Shown one piece after another: positions 7,095-14,033 of a DNA stretch of 22,921 nt (position 1 is the stretch's first letter; every line of letters starts with the position of its first letter). The notes under the pieces were generated by a model that was not told the origin of the DNA, ran no database searches, and was given only the letters and a program-made list of their open reading frames with translations. The position numbers and the translations under genes were made by a program. The stretch comes from VGEM01 sp033764265 (GTDB taxonomy: Bacteria > Pseudomonadota > Alphaproteobacteria > Rhodospirillales > Rhodospirillaceae), in the NCBI GenBank assembly GCA_033764265.1, contig JANRJB010000343.1:1-22921 (forward strand), read 5' to 3'.

Positions 7095-8597
7095 ATGACA
7101 CGCCAAGGATTGCTGGCGGCCGCCGCCGTTGGGGCTTTGTTGTCGGACGCCGCGCAGGCGGGAACCCTGTTCATCGCCCGGATGACTGGCGCCAACGAGG
7201 TGCCGCCGAACGCCAGTACTTTCACCGGCACCGGCACGCTGATCCTGAACGACGCCAAGACCTCGGCCACCGTCAGCGGAACGCACAACATCACGCCGAC
7301 CACGACCGTCGTGGCCGGTCATATTCACCGCGGCGTGGCGGGCGTGAACGGCCCGGTGATTTTCCCGTTCCCCAATCCCAACGCCATCACCAACCTGACC
7401 TGGGCGATCCCGGCCGCGGACGTGACCAACCTGGAAGCGGGCGGGCTGTACTTCAACATCCACACCCAGGCGCGGCCCGGCGGTGAAATCCGCGCGCAGC
7501 TGTTGCGCGCCACGCTCGCGCCGGCGGCGACCAACGCCACCCAGGCGGCCGTCGCCGCGGCCATGGACGTGTCCTATGGTTTTGCCGCCGACCTGGATCA
7601 GGCGTTGATCCGTACCAACCTGGCCGCTGCCGCCGCGCAAACCCAGGCCCTGGATGAACTGTCGGGGCGCAGCCTCTACGTTCAGGCGCGCCAGGGTCTG
7701 GAGGCGATGGCCGGCGTGGCGAACAGCGTGTTCGCCGGCCTCGACGACGACCGGTTCGCCGGGCGAACCGCCGACGAAGGTCTGTCGGCGCTGGTGCGCA
7801 TCGGACACGATTTCGGCACGCGCGACGTGGCGGCGCAGGAAACCGGCGCGAAGATTTCGCGCACGTACGGCCTGATCGGCATGGTCTACCACACCGGCGA
7901 GGGCCCCTCGGTCGGCGCGGCCTTGGGCCAGGCCAACGGCGACGACAAGCTAAAGGGCGGCGCCGGCAAGACCGAGGCGGACATCACCTCGGTCACCGGG
8001 TTCTTCAGTTCCGACCTCGCCGACAACGTCGCCTTCGACGGGCTGGTCAGTTACGGCTGGGGCGACATCGACACGACCCGCAACCTGACCAGCTTCACGG
8101 CCACGGCCACGGGCGAGACCGACAGCAAGACCTGGGGCGTGGCCGGCCGGCTGTCGGCCTGGTTCGACACCGGCGGCGAAGCGACCATCGCGCCGTACCT
8201 CAGCCTCGACTATCGCCACAGCAAGGTCGACGGTTACACCGAAGCCGGCGCCGGGTCGCTGGGGCTGATCGTGCCCGAGCAGAAGCGCAAGAATGCCAAC
8301 GCCGAACTGGGCGCGGCCCTGGCGCTGCCGCTGGGCGGCGCCACCGCGCGCGTGAATGCCGGGTGGCAGCAGCGGCTGTCGGGCAAGGCGACGACGGTGG
8401 CGACGCGGCTGGTGGGTTCGGCGGTCGGCTTCTCCACGCCGGTGCTGGGTTTGCCCAAGAGCGCGGGAAAAATCGGCGCGTCAATCGGCGGCGAGTTCAC
8501 CGACGGCATCTCTGGGTCACTGGGCTATCGCGGCCTGGTGGGCGCCAGCCGGATGAATTTGCACGCCATCGAGGCCCGCATCGCCGTTCGATTCTGA
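7095..8597 (+). CDS. CHRD-domain protein fused to an autotransporter beta-barrel
   Basis: This 500-residue protein has a signal peptide (MTRQGLLAAAAVGALL, cleavage after AQA at residue 22). A CHRD domain follows at about 24-137, recognised by GANEVPPN (32-39), AGHIHRGVAGVNGPVIF (74-90) and LYFNIHTQARPGGEIRAQL (118-136). A helical linker lies at about 185-215 (LDELSGRSLYVQARQGLEAM), and a C-terminal autotransporter-type barrel at about 235-500 ends in the outer-membrane signature ARIAVRF. The barrel region shows alternating strands with Gly/Ala/aromatic residues. It should insert in the outer membrane and display or hold a very small CHRD passenger. The domain's function is not established. 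It lies between VOC genes with exported products, suggesting a shared envelope role. Confidence 0.85.
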   Translation: MTRQGLLAAAAVGALLSDAAQAGTLFIARMTGANEVPPNASTFTGTGTLILNDAKTSATVSGTHNITPTTTVVAGHIHRGVAGVNGPVIFPFPNPNAITNLTWAIPAADVTNLEAGGLYFNIHTQARPGGEIRAQLLRATLAPAATNATQAAVAAAMDVSYGFAADLDQALIRTNLAAAAAQTQALDELSGRSLYVQARQGLEAMAGVANSVFAGLDDDRFAGRTADEGLSALVRIGHDFGTRDVAAQETGAKISRTYGLIGMVYHTGEGPSVGAALGQANGDDKLKGGAGKTEADITSVTGFFSSDLADNVAFDGLVSYGWGDIDTTRNLTSFTATATGETDSKTWGVAGRLSAWFDTGGEATIAPYLSLDYRHSKVDGYTEAGAGSLGLIVPEQKRKNANAELGAALALPLGGATARVNAGWQQRLSGKATTVATRLVGSAVGFSTPVLGLPKSAGKIGASIGGEFTDGISGSLGYRGLVGASRMNLHAIEARIAVRF

Positions 8598-8633
8598 CGC
8601 GGCCGCGGTCGCCGGTTGTTGAGGCCGGCCGCG
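8598..8633 (+). terminator. GC hairpin after the CHRD-autotransporter stop (weak terminator candidate)
   Basis: CGCGGCCG (8598-8605) pairs with CGGCCGCG (8626-8633) across a 20-base loop, directly after the TGA. No T-tract follows, so it may be only an mRNA-stabilising or attenuating stem before the RidA-like gene. Confidence 0.3.
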
Positions 8634-8679
8634 GGACGTGGAATCCTGCCCCGGCTCAATCACCGGGGAGGATGCCGCC

Positions 8680-9162
8680 ATGCGATTGTGTCACGCGGCT
8701 TGGCTTGCACTGGCGGCGGGCGCGCTGCAGTGTGGCGCGGCCATGGCCGACGACCTGACCATCAAGCGCTGGAACCCGCCGGGCTTAAGCCAGCCCGACG
8801 GCTATTCGCAGGTGGTCACCATCGTCGGCGATCACAAGCAGATCCTGCTCGGCGGCAAAGCCGGCTTGCGCGGCGACGACACCATACCCGCCAGCCTTGA
8901 AGAACAGGTCAAGCTGACCTTCGACAACATCAAGCTGGCGCTGGCCGCCGAGGGCGCCGAGCCCAAGGACGTGGTCGAAATCCAGGTGTTCGTCGTCGAC
9001 CTGCCCAAGCTGGACCCGGTCAACAACCCGATCTACAAGGGCATCCGCGCGTTCTTCCCGCCCGGCCATAAGCCGGTGTCGATGGTGATCGGCGTCTCGG
9101 CGCTGGCCATTCCGGAACTCCTGTTCGAGATCAACGTCCGCGCCGCGGTGCCGATCAAGTAA
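8680..9162 (+). CDS. Exported RidA/YjgF-family protein lacking the catalytic Arg
   Basis: This 160-residue protein has a signal peptide (cleavage after AMA, residue 23) followed by a complete RidA fold. Core blocks are ILLGGKAGL (55-63), EEQVKLTFDNIKLALAAEG (74-92), VVEIQVFVVDL (98-108) and SMVIGVSALAIPELLFEI (134-151). The Arg that gives RidA its enamine/imine deaminase activity, in the ARS segment of the E. coli protein, aligns with Val133 in KPVSMV. It is therefore probably not a classical RidA deaminase. The ATG at 8680 follows a GGGGAGG-type ribosome binding site; an in-frame GTG at 8638 would spoil the signal peptide. It lies 46 bases before VOC protein 4, and periplasmic location is expected. 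Confidence 0.84.
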   Translation: MRLCHAAWLALAAGALQCGAAMADDLTIKRWNPPGLSQPDGYSQVVTIVGDHKQILLGGKAGLRGDDTIPASLEEQVKLTFDNIKLALAAEGAEPKDVVEIQVFVVDLPKLDPVNNPIYKGIRAFFPPGHKPVSMVIGVSALAIPELLFEINVRAAVPIK

Positions 9163-9208
9163 CATCGGCCCACGGCATTCTCAGACCCGCAAGCGAGGAG
9201 TGTCACTC

Positions 9209-10210
9209 ATGTTGAACCTGTCCCGATCACTGCTGGTCCACGGCCTGGCCGCGACGGCGTTGGCCGCGTCCGCCGCGATGCCGGCCTGGGCGCAGAGCAC
9301 CCCGGCCGCCGCGATCGAGCCGCTGATCACGCGCATCAAGATCGCCACCGTCGGCGCCAAGGATGTCGAGGCCACGGCCAAGCTTTACGCCGAGTGGCTG
9401 GACTACACGGTGATCGAGCGGTCGACCGTATCGCAGGCGATGGCCGACAGCTGGGGCACGCCCAAGACTGCCGGCAAGCCATTCGTGCTGATGCACGGCA
9501 AGGGCAGCCCGGACGTGTACTTCCGCGTCGTCCAGGCCGATGCGCCGGGCGGTTACAAGGCGATGACCACCTTCGGCTGGAACTCGATCGAAGTGCTGGT
9601 CGAGGACCCCGACAAGGTCTACGAGAAGCTGAAGAATTCCCCGTTCCGCCACGTCGGCGGACCCGCCAACCTGATGGGCGGCACCTCGTCGATCCGCGCG
9701 GTGCAGTTCGTCGGCCCGTCCGAGGAAACGTTCTATTTCACCGCCGACACCGCGCCGGCCGACAAGGCCGTGTTGCCGCGCGCCAAGTCGTTCATCGACC
9801 GCACCTTCATCATGGTGCTGGCCGGCCCCGACGCCGACGCGTTGTCGAAGTTCTACACCGAGACCTTCCTGATGGGCGGCTATCCGCCGCGCCCGGTGCC
9901 GATCGACATCATCGCCAAGGCCCAGGGCTTGCCGCTCGACCACCAGTTCCCGCTCGGCCTCGCCCGCGCCGCCGAGCCCGGCAACAATATCGAGATCGAC
10001 GGCTACCCGGCCAGCGCCAAGGCGCGGCCGCGCGCCGACGGCCAGCTGCCGCCGGGCGTGGCGATGAGCTCGTTCAACGTCAACAGCCTGGACGGTCTGA
10101 AAGTCTCGTTCATCAAGCCGCCGGCCAAACTGTACGGCGAGAAGCGCGCGGCCACTTTCATTGGCCCCGCCGGCGAGCTGACCGAACTGATCGAGGAACC
10201 GCGGCCCTGA
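9209..10210 (+). CDS. Two-domain VOC protein 4, exported
   Basis: This 333-residue paralogue of the three VOC proteins upstream has a signal peptide starting MLNLSRSLLVHGLAATALA, with cleavage after AWA at residue 28. Module 1 opens TRIKIATVGAKDVEA, with TTFGWNSIEVLVEDPD and SIRAVQFVGPSEETFYFT. Module 2 opens DRTFIMVLAGPDADA and ends FIGPAGELTELIEE. At the SIHAMQ position of VOC 2 and 3 it has SIRAVQ, so His is replaced by Arg. The KAQGLPLDHQFPLG segment closely matches VOC 1 (HAQGLPPDHPFPLG). The ATG at 9209 is preferred over a GTG at 9200 because GAGGAG (9195-9200) then has an 8-base spacing. The crotonase gene starts 16 bases after the stop. Confidence 0.82.
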   Translation: MLNLSRSLLVHGLAATALAASAAMPAWAQSTPAAAIEPLITRIKIATVGAKDVEATAKLYAEWLDYTVIERSTVSQAMADSWGTPKTAGKPFVLMHGKGSPDVYFRVVQADAPGGYKAMTTFGWNSIEVLVEDPDKVYEKLKNSPFRHVGGPANLMGGTSSIRAVQFVGPSEETFYFTADTAPADKAVLPRAKSFIDRTFIMVLAGPDADALSKFYTETFLMGGYPPRPVPIDIIAKAQGLPLDHQFPLGLARAAEPGNNIEIDGYPASAKARPRADGQLPPGVAMSSFNVNSLDGLKVSFIKPPAKLYGEKRAATFIGPAGELTELIEEPRP

Positions 10211-10226
10211 GCGGGGTGGCGCTCGT

Positions 10227-11030
10227 ATGACCGGCAACGAGCCACTGGTGCTGCGCCGCGACGACGGCGGCGTGCGCACGCTTACCCTCAACCGGCCGGG
10301 GGCGCGCAACGCCCTGTCGGAAGGCATGATCGCCGCGTTGACGGCGGAGCTGGCCGAGATCGCACGCACGCCGGCGGTGCGTGTGGTGGTGCTGGCGGCG
10401 GCCGGGCCGGCGTTCTGCGCCGGCCACGACCTGAAAGAGCTGCGCACCAAGAACGATCCGGCCTGGACGCTGGCGCTGTTCGAGGCCTGCAGCGACCTGA
10501 TGCTGGCGATCACCCGGCTGGCGCAGCCGGTGATCGCGCGGGTGCACGGCATCGCCACCGCCGCCGGCTGTCAGTTGGTCGCCACCGCCGACCTGGCGGT
10601 GGCGGTGTCCACCGCCACCTTCGCCACGCCGGGGGTCAACATCGGTCTGTTCTGTTCGACGCCGATGGTGGCCTTGTCGCGCAACATCGGGCGCAAACCG
10701 GCCATGGAGATGCTGCTGACCGGCCGGCCGATAAGCGCCGACGAAGCGCTGCGCCTGGGCCTGGTCAATCGCGTGGTGTCGGCCGAAGCCCTGGACGGCG
10801 CGGTGGCGGAGCTGGCCAACGCCATCCTGGCCAAGTCGCCGCGCGTGCTGTCGATCGGCAAGCGCGCTTTCTACGAGCAGGCCGACAAACCGCTGGCCGA
10901 GGCCTATGCCTACACCTCGGCGGTGATGGCCAAGAACATGCTGGAGCCCGATGCCCACGAAGGCATCGACGCCTTCCTGGCCAAGCGCGCGCCGGTCTGG
11001 CGCGGCGAGACCATCGTCACGGATCCGTGA
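10227..11030 (+). CDS. Enoyl-CoA hydratase/isomerase family protein, ECHDC3-like
   Basis: This 267-residue crotonase-fold protein keeps the oxyanion-hole and CoA blocks FCAGHDLKEL (63-72) and HGIATAAGCQLVAT (107-120). The two catalytic glutamates of enoyl-CoA hydratase align with Gln116 (in GCQ) and Gly136 (in TPGVNIG). The segment GLFCSTPMVALSR (140-152) matches the ECHDC3 branch, whose members also lack those residues. Simple hydratase activity is therefore doubtful; another acyl-CoA reaction or a hydrolase role is possible. It has no signal peptide, so it is cytoplasmic. It follows VOC protein 4 closely and precedes the aldo-keto reductase by 78 bases. Confidence 0.86.
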   Translation: MTGNEPLVLRRDDGGVRTLTLNRPGARNALSEGMIAALTAELAEIARTPAVRVVVLAAAGPAFCAGHDLKELRTKNDPAWTLALFEACSDLMLAITRLAQPVIARVHGIATAAGCQLVATADLAVAVSTATFATPGVNIGLFCSTPMVALSRNIGRKPAMEMLLTGRPISADEALRLGLVNRVVSAEALDGAVAELANAILAKSPRVLSIGKRAFYEQADKPLAEAYAYTSAVMAKNMLEPDAHEGIDAFLAKRAPVWRGETIVTDP

Positions 11031-11108
11031 AATCCATCCGGCGGTTCTTGACTCGCCCGCGCCGCCTTCCGACGCTGGGACCTGCCACCAACCGAAGGAT
11101 ACCGCGCC

Positions 11109-12059
11109 ATGATCCATCTTGATCGCGGGTTCGCCGCGCCCCGCTCGCAGCCCGTGTCGCGCGGCCGGTTTCTTGCCCTGAGCGGCGCGATGCTGGCTGC
11201 CGCCGCGGCCGCGTCTCGCCCGGCCGTCGCCGCCGAGATGACGCGCAAGCCGATTCCGCGCAGCAAAACCGGCGAGACCCTGCCGGTGATCGGCGTCGGC
11301 ACCAACCGCTTCGGCCGCGACGGCGGCGCCACCGAGAACAAGATCGGCGTGATCCGCACGCTGCTCGACCGTGGCGGCGCGGTGGTCGATACCGCCGAGG
11401 CCTATGGCGAATCCGAGGCGGTGCTGGGCGAGATTTTCACCGGGTTGAACGCGCGGCCCAAACTGTTCGTCGCCTCCAAGCTGCGCCGCACTGGCCGTGC
11501 CGACGGCGTCGCGACCATGGAGAACTCGTTCAAGCGGCTGCGCACCGAGGTCATCGACCTGATGATGGTGCACAACCTGGTCGACACCGCGACCCAGCTG
11601 CCGATCATGCAGGAGTGGAAGGCGGCCGGCCGGTACCGCTATGTCGGTGCGTCGCACTCCAGCCCCGAGGAGCAGGAAGCTCTGGCCGAGGTCATGGCCG
11701 GCCAGGAGATCGACGTGGTGCAGTTGAACTATTCGGTCGACGTGCGCGGGCCGGAACAGAAGCTGCTGCCGCTGGCGGCCGAACGCGGCATCGCCGTCAT
11801 GGCCAACCTGCCCCTGGGGCGCGGGCGCCTTCTGGAGAAGGTGCGCGGCCAGCCGGTGCCCGAGTGGGCGGCGAAGGAACTGAACTGCACCAGCTACGCG
11901 CAGCTGCTGCTGAAGTTCGTGGTCTCGCATCCGGCGGTCACGGTCGCGATCCCCGGTACGGTCACGCCCAAGTACATGGCCGACAACGTCGGCGCCGGCC
12001 TGGGCCCGATGCCGACCGAAGCGCAGCGCGCCAGGATCGCGGCCATCTGGGCGGCCTGA
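11109..12059 (+). CDS. Aldo-keto reductase with probable Tat-like export signal
   Basis: This 316-residue protein has the AKR barrel and the complete catalytic tetrad: Asp94 and Tyr99 in VDTAEAYGES, Lys124 in ASKL, and His155 in MMVHN. The first 43 residues are a leader: SRGRFLAL (17-24) followed by an Ala-rich hydrophobic run and cleavage near AVAAE. SRGRFL resembles a Tat motif with the second Arg displaced (R-x-R, as in some Tat substrates). Tat export would fit a protein that must fold around NAD(P)H first. The predicted reaction is carbonyl reduction of an unknown substrate. GAAGGAT at about 11094-11100 is the ribosome binding site. Confidence 0.87.
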   Translation: MIHLDRGFAAPRSQPVSRGRFLALSGAMLAAAAAASRPAVAAEMTRKPIPRSKTGETLPVIGVGTNRFGRDGGATENKIGVIRTLLDRGGAVVDTAEAYGESEAVLGEIFTGLNARPKLFVASKLRRTGRADGVATMENSFKRLRTEVIDLMMVHNLVDTATQLPIMQEWKAAGRYRYVGASHSSPEEQEALAEVMAGQEIDVVQLNYSVDVRGPEQKLLPLAAERGIAVMANLPLGRGRLLEKVRGQPVPEWAAKELNCTSYAQLLLKFVVSHPAVTVAIPGTVTPKYMADNVGAGLGPMPTEAQRARIAAIWAA

Positions 12060-12061
12060 AC

Positions 12062-12079
12062 GCTGGTCACGCGACCAGC
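12062..12079 (+). terminator. Short hairpin after the aldo-keto reductase gene
   Basis: GCTGGTC (12062-12068) and GACCAGC (12073-12079) form a perfect 7-bp stem with a 4-base loop, two bases after the stop codon. There is no T-run, so this is a weak or Rho-assisted terminator candidate. Its position between the metabolic run and the toxin-antitoxin promoter supports a transcript boundary. Confidence 0.45.
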
Positions 12080-12091
12080 CCCCTGCCCGAC

Positions 12092-12139
12092 TTGAAGCCG
12101 AACGCAGCCCACCCTATACTTAGCTAATCCCTAGCTAAG
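12092..12139 (+). promoter_or_regulatory. Promoter and palindromic operator of the phd-vapC module
   Basis: TTGAAG (12092-12097) and TATACT (12115-12120) form a sigma-70-like promoter with an exact 17-base spacer. An inverted repeat, CTTAGCTA (12119-12126) and TAGCTAAG (12132-12139), overlaps the -10 and the expected start site. An antitoxin or toxin-antitoxin complex bound there would block transcription. The antitoxin ATG is 21 bases further on. The local AT-richness stands out from the surroundings. Confidence 0.75.
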
Positions 12140-12160
12140 GTACGCCGGGCACCCCAAGCC

Positions 12161-12415
12161 ATGACCGTGATCGTCAACATGCATGAGGCCAAGTCCCAGC
12201 TGTCGAAGCTGGTGGCACGCGCCTGTCGCGGCGAGGACGTGCTGATCGCACGCAACGGCACGCCGGTGGCGCGGATTTCGGCCGTGGCCGTCGATAAGCC
12301 CAAGCGCGTGTTCGGCGCGATGCGGGGAACGATCTGGATGAGTCCGGATTTTAATGATCCCGACCCTGAGATCGAAAAGCTGTTCTACGAAGGGGAGATC
12401 TTCCCCTCGCAATGA
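12161..12415 (+). CDS. Phd/YefM-family antitoxin
   Basis: This 84-residue protein shows the Phd/YefM DNA-binding N-terminus VIVNMHEAKSQLSKLVARA, followed by GEDVLIARNGTPVARI. Its acidic C-terminal tail (PDFNDPDPEIEKLF) is of the kind that wraps the toxin. It should neutralise the PIN toxin downstream and repress the promoter at 12092-12139. The stop overlaps the toxin start by 4 bases (ATGA at 12412-12415), which indicates translational coupling. Confidence 0.9.
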   Translation: MTVIVNMHEAKSQLSKLVARACRGEDVLIARNGTPVARISAVAVDKPKRVFGAMRGTIWMSPDFNDPDPEIEKLFYEGEIFPSQ

Positions 12416-12795
12416 GCCTGCTGCTCGACACATGTACCTTGATCTGGGTTGTCGTCGAGCCGGATCGCATACCGCAATCGACTCGCGACGCGATTGAATC
12501 CGAATTTTCGATTTATCTCAGTGCGGTTTCGGGAATCGAGATCGCAAACAAGGCCAAGACCGGCAAGCTCCGCCTTTCGCTTTCGCCGACCGCATGGTTC
12601 GACAAAGCGCGTGCAGATTTTTCGTTGGTCGAGATTCCAATAACTCTCGACCACAGCATCGCCGCCGGCGCGTTGCCGCTTCATCACCGCGACCCGTTCG
12701 ACCGGCTGCTGATCGCCCAGGCGCGTGCCGAGAAGCTGACACTGGTCACGCCCGACCCGGTGTTCGCGCGCTACGACGTCGCCTTGCTGTGGTAA
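12412..12795 (+). CDS. vapC: PIN-domain toxin, VapC family
   Basis: This 127-residue PIN-domain ribonuclease has its acidic metal site visible: Asp6 in LLLDTCTL, Glu43 in GIEIANK, Asp94/Asp97 in HRDPFDRLLIAQA, and Asp115 in VTPDPVF. PIN toxins of this family cleave specific RNAs such as tRNAs. The first half of the gene (about 12450-12650) is noticeably more AT-rich than the neighbouring metabolic genes, consistent with horizontal gain. It pairs with the Phd-type antitoxin through the ATGA overlap. The next gene starts 6 bases after the stop but encodes an unrelated methyltransferase-fold protein. Confidence 0.9.
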   Translation: MSLLLDTCTLIWVVVEPDRIPQSTRDAIESEFSIYLSAVSGIEIANKAKTGKLRLSLSPTAWFDKARADFSLVEIPITLDHSIAAGALPLHHRDPFDRLLIAQARAEKLTLVTPDPVFARYDVALLW

Positions 12796-12801
12796 TGGGC
12801 G

Positions 12802-13530
12802 GTGGCCAGCGCGCGACGTCACGCCGGCCTGCTAGGCCGCATCGCGCTGGCCCGCAATGCGCGCACCGGCGTGCTGAGCTACGTGCAGCGCGGCGGCAAC
12901 CAGACGCGCACCGACCGGGATGGCGTCAGCCTCGACGCCTATATCCACGCGCTGTACGGACTGGCGATGCAGTCCGGCGCCGGCCGCGTGCTGATGATCG
13001 GCTGCGCCGGCGGCACGCTGGCGACCATGCTGGCGCGCAGCGGCGTGCGGGTGACCGCGGTGGACATCGACCCGCTCGCCTTTCGCGTCGCGCGACGGCA
13101 CTTCAATCTGCCGCGGTCGGTGGACTGCGTGACCGGCGACGGACTCGCGTACATGCAATCCACGCGGCGGGTGTTCGACGGCGTCGTGATCGACGCGTTC
13201 GTGGGCGAACGGGTGCCCGAACAGTTCATGGGGCCCGACCTGGTGCGCGCCGCCGGCCGCCGTCTGACGGCGGACGGCGCGTTGTTCTTCAATGTGTGCC
13301 TGGACACGACGCGCGACCGTACCGCCGACCGCATCGCCGGCCTGTTCCGCGCCGAGGGTTGGCGCACGCGGTTGTTGGACGAAGGCGGCGGCGCGCGCAA
13401 TGCCATTGTCGCGGCCGGCAACGTCGCGCGGCTGCGCCCGCCGACGCTGACCTTGCCGCCCGCGATCGAGGCGGAGCGGATCGCGCGCGGCTTGCGCGGC
13501 TGGCGGTTTCGGCAAATCGTGCGCGGGTAA
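12802..13530 (+). CDS. Spermidine-synthase-like / class I methyltransferase-fold protein
   Basis: This 242-residue protein has a nucleotide-binding core: VLMIGCAGGTLATML (63-77, glycine motif), VTAVDIDPLAF (84-94, acidic ribose-binding end), VTGDGLAYM (110-118) and FDGVVIDAFVG (125-135). Order and spacing fit the spermidine synthase-like superfamily. The N-terminal beta domain of true spermidine synthases is very short here, so polyamine synthesis is not assured. The start is GTG at 12802, 6 bases after the toxin stop, with only a weak ribosome binding site; later starts would remove conserved residues. It ends one base short of the convergent DUF423 gene. Confidence 0.75.
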   Translation: MASARRHAGLLGRIALARNARTGVLSYVQRGGNQTRTDRDGVSLDAYIHALYGLAMQSGAGRVLMIGCAGGTLATMLARSGVRVTAVDIDPLAFRVARRHFNLPRSVDCVTGDGLAYMQSTRRVFDGVVIDAFVGERVPEQFMGPDLVRAAGRRLTADGALFFNVCLDTTRDRTADRIAGLFRAEGWRTRLLDEGGGARNAIVAAGNVARLRPPTLTLPPAIEAERIARGLRGWRFRQIVRG

Positions 13531-13531
13531 A

Positions 13532-13978
13532 CTACTCCGCGGGTTGCGGACGGCCGCCCGTGGCCAGGCGCACGTCGCCCTTCAGCACGCCGACGATCGC
13601 GCCGGCCGCGAAGATCAGCCAGCCGGCCATGGCGGAGAAGCCGCCGACCGGGGCCAGCGCGGCCGAGCCGCCGAAAGTGCTGCTGTAGACGCTGCCCGAG
13701 AACAGCACGAGCGAGGCCGCGGCCAGCACGCCCGCGACCTGCATGATGCGGCGGGCGAGCCCATCGCGCATGACCTGGCACAGCAATCCGACGACAATGA
13801 CCGCCAGGCCCTGGTTCATCTGGAACTCGGTGGCGTCGATGAAGGTGCGCACCGCGTCGGCCGGATAATTCATCGTCTGTTGCAAGCCGTGGGTGGCGAA
13901 CGCCGCCAACGCCACCGACGAACCGGCCGCCAGCGCGCCGAACACGAAAAACGCCGCTGTTGATTTGCGAAGGGTCAT
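13532..13978 (-). CDS. DUF423 family small membrane protein
   Basis: This 148-residue integral membrane protein has four predicted helices at roughly 8-28, 55-72, 78-98 and 106-128. It carries the DUF423 signature LVLFSGSVYSSTFGG and APVGGFSAMAGWL. The ATG at 13978 is fixed by an ideal AGGAGG (complement of 13985-13990) 6 bases away. The function of the family is unknown; it resides in the inner membrane. Its stop lies one base from the stop of the convergent methyltransferase-like gene, leaving no room for separate terminators. Confidence 0.88.
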   Translation of the reverse strand: MTLRKSTAAFFVFGALAAGSSVALAAFATHGLQQTMNYPADAVRTFIDATEFQMNQGLAVIVVGLLCQVMRDGLARRIMQVAGVLAAASLVLFSGSVYSSTFGGSAALAPVGGFSAMAGWLIFAAGAIVGVLKGDVRLATGGRPQPAE

Positions 13979-14033
13979 GGTTGTCCTCCTGAGCCGATGT
14001 TGTGCGAACCGGCGCGCGCCCCCCGCGGGCCGG

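Noticed and set aside
12802..13530. Methyltransferase-like gene as a third member of the phd-vapC module
   Set aside because: The short 6-base spacing invites this, but its start has a weak ribosome binding site, its composition matches the GC-rich background rather than the AT-richer toxin, and no known family link exists.
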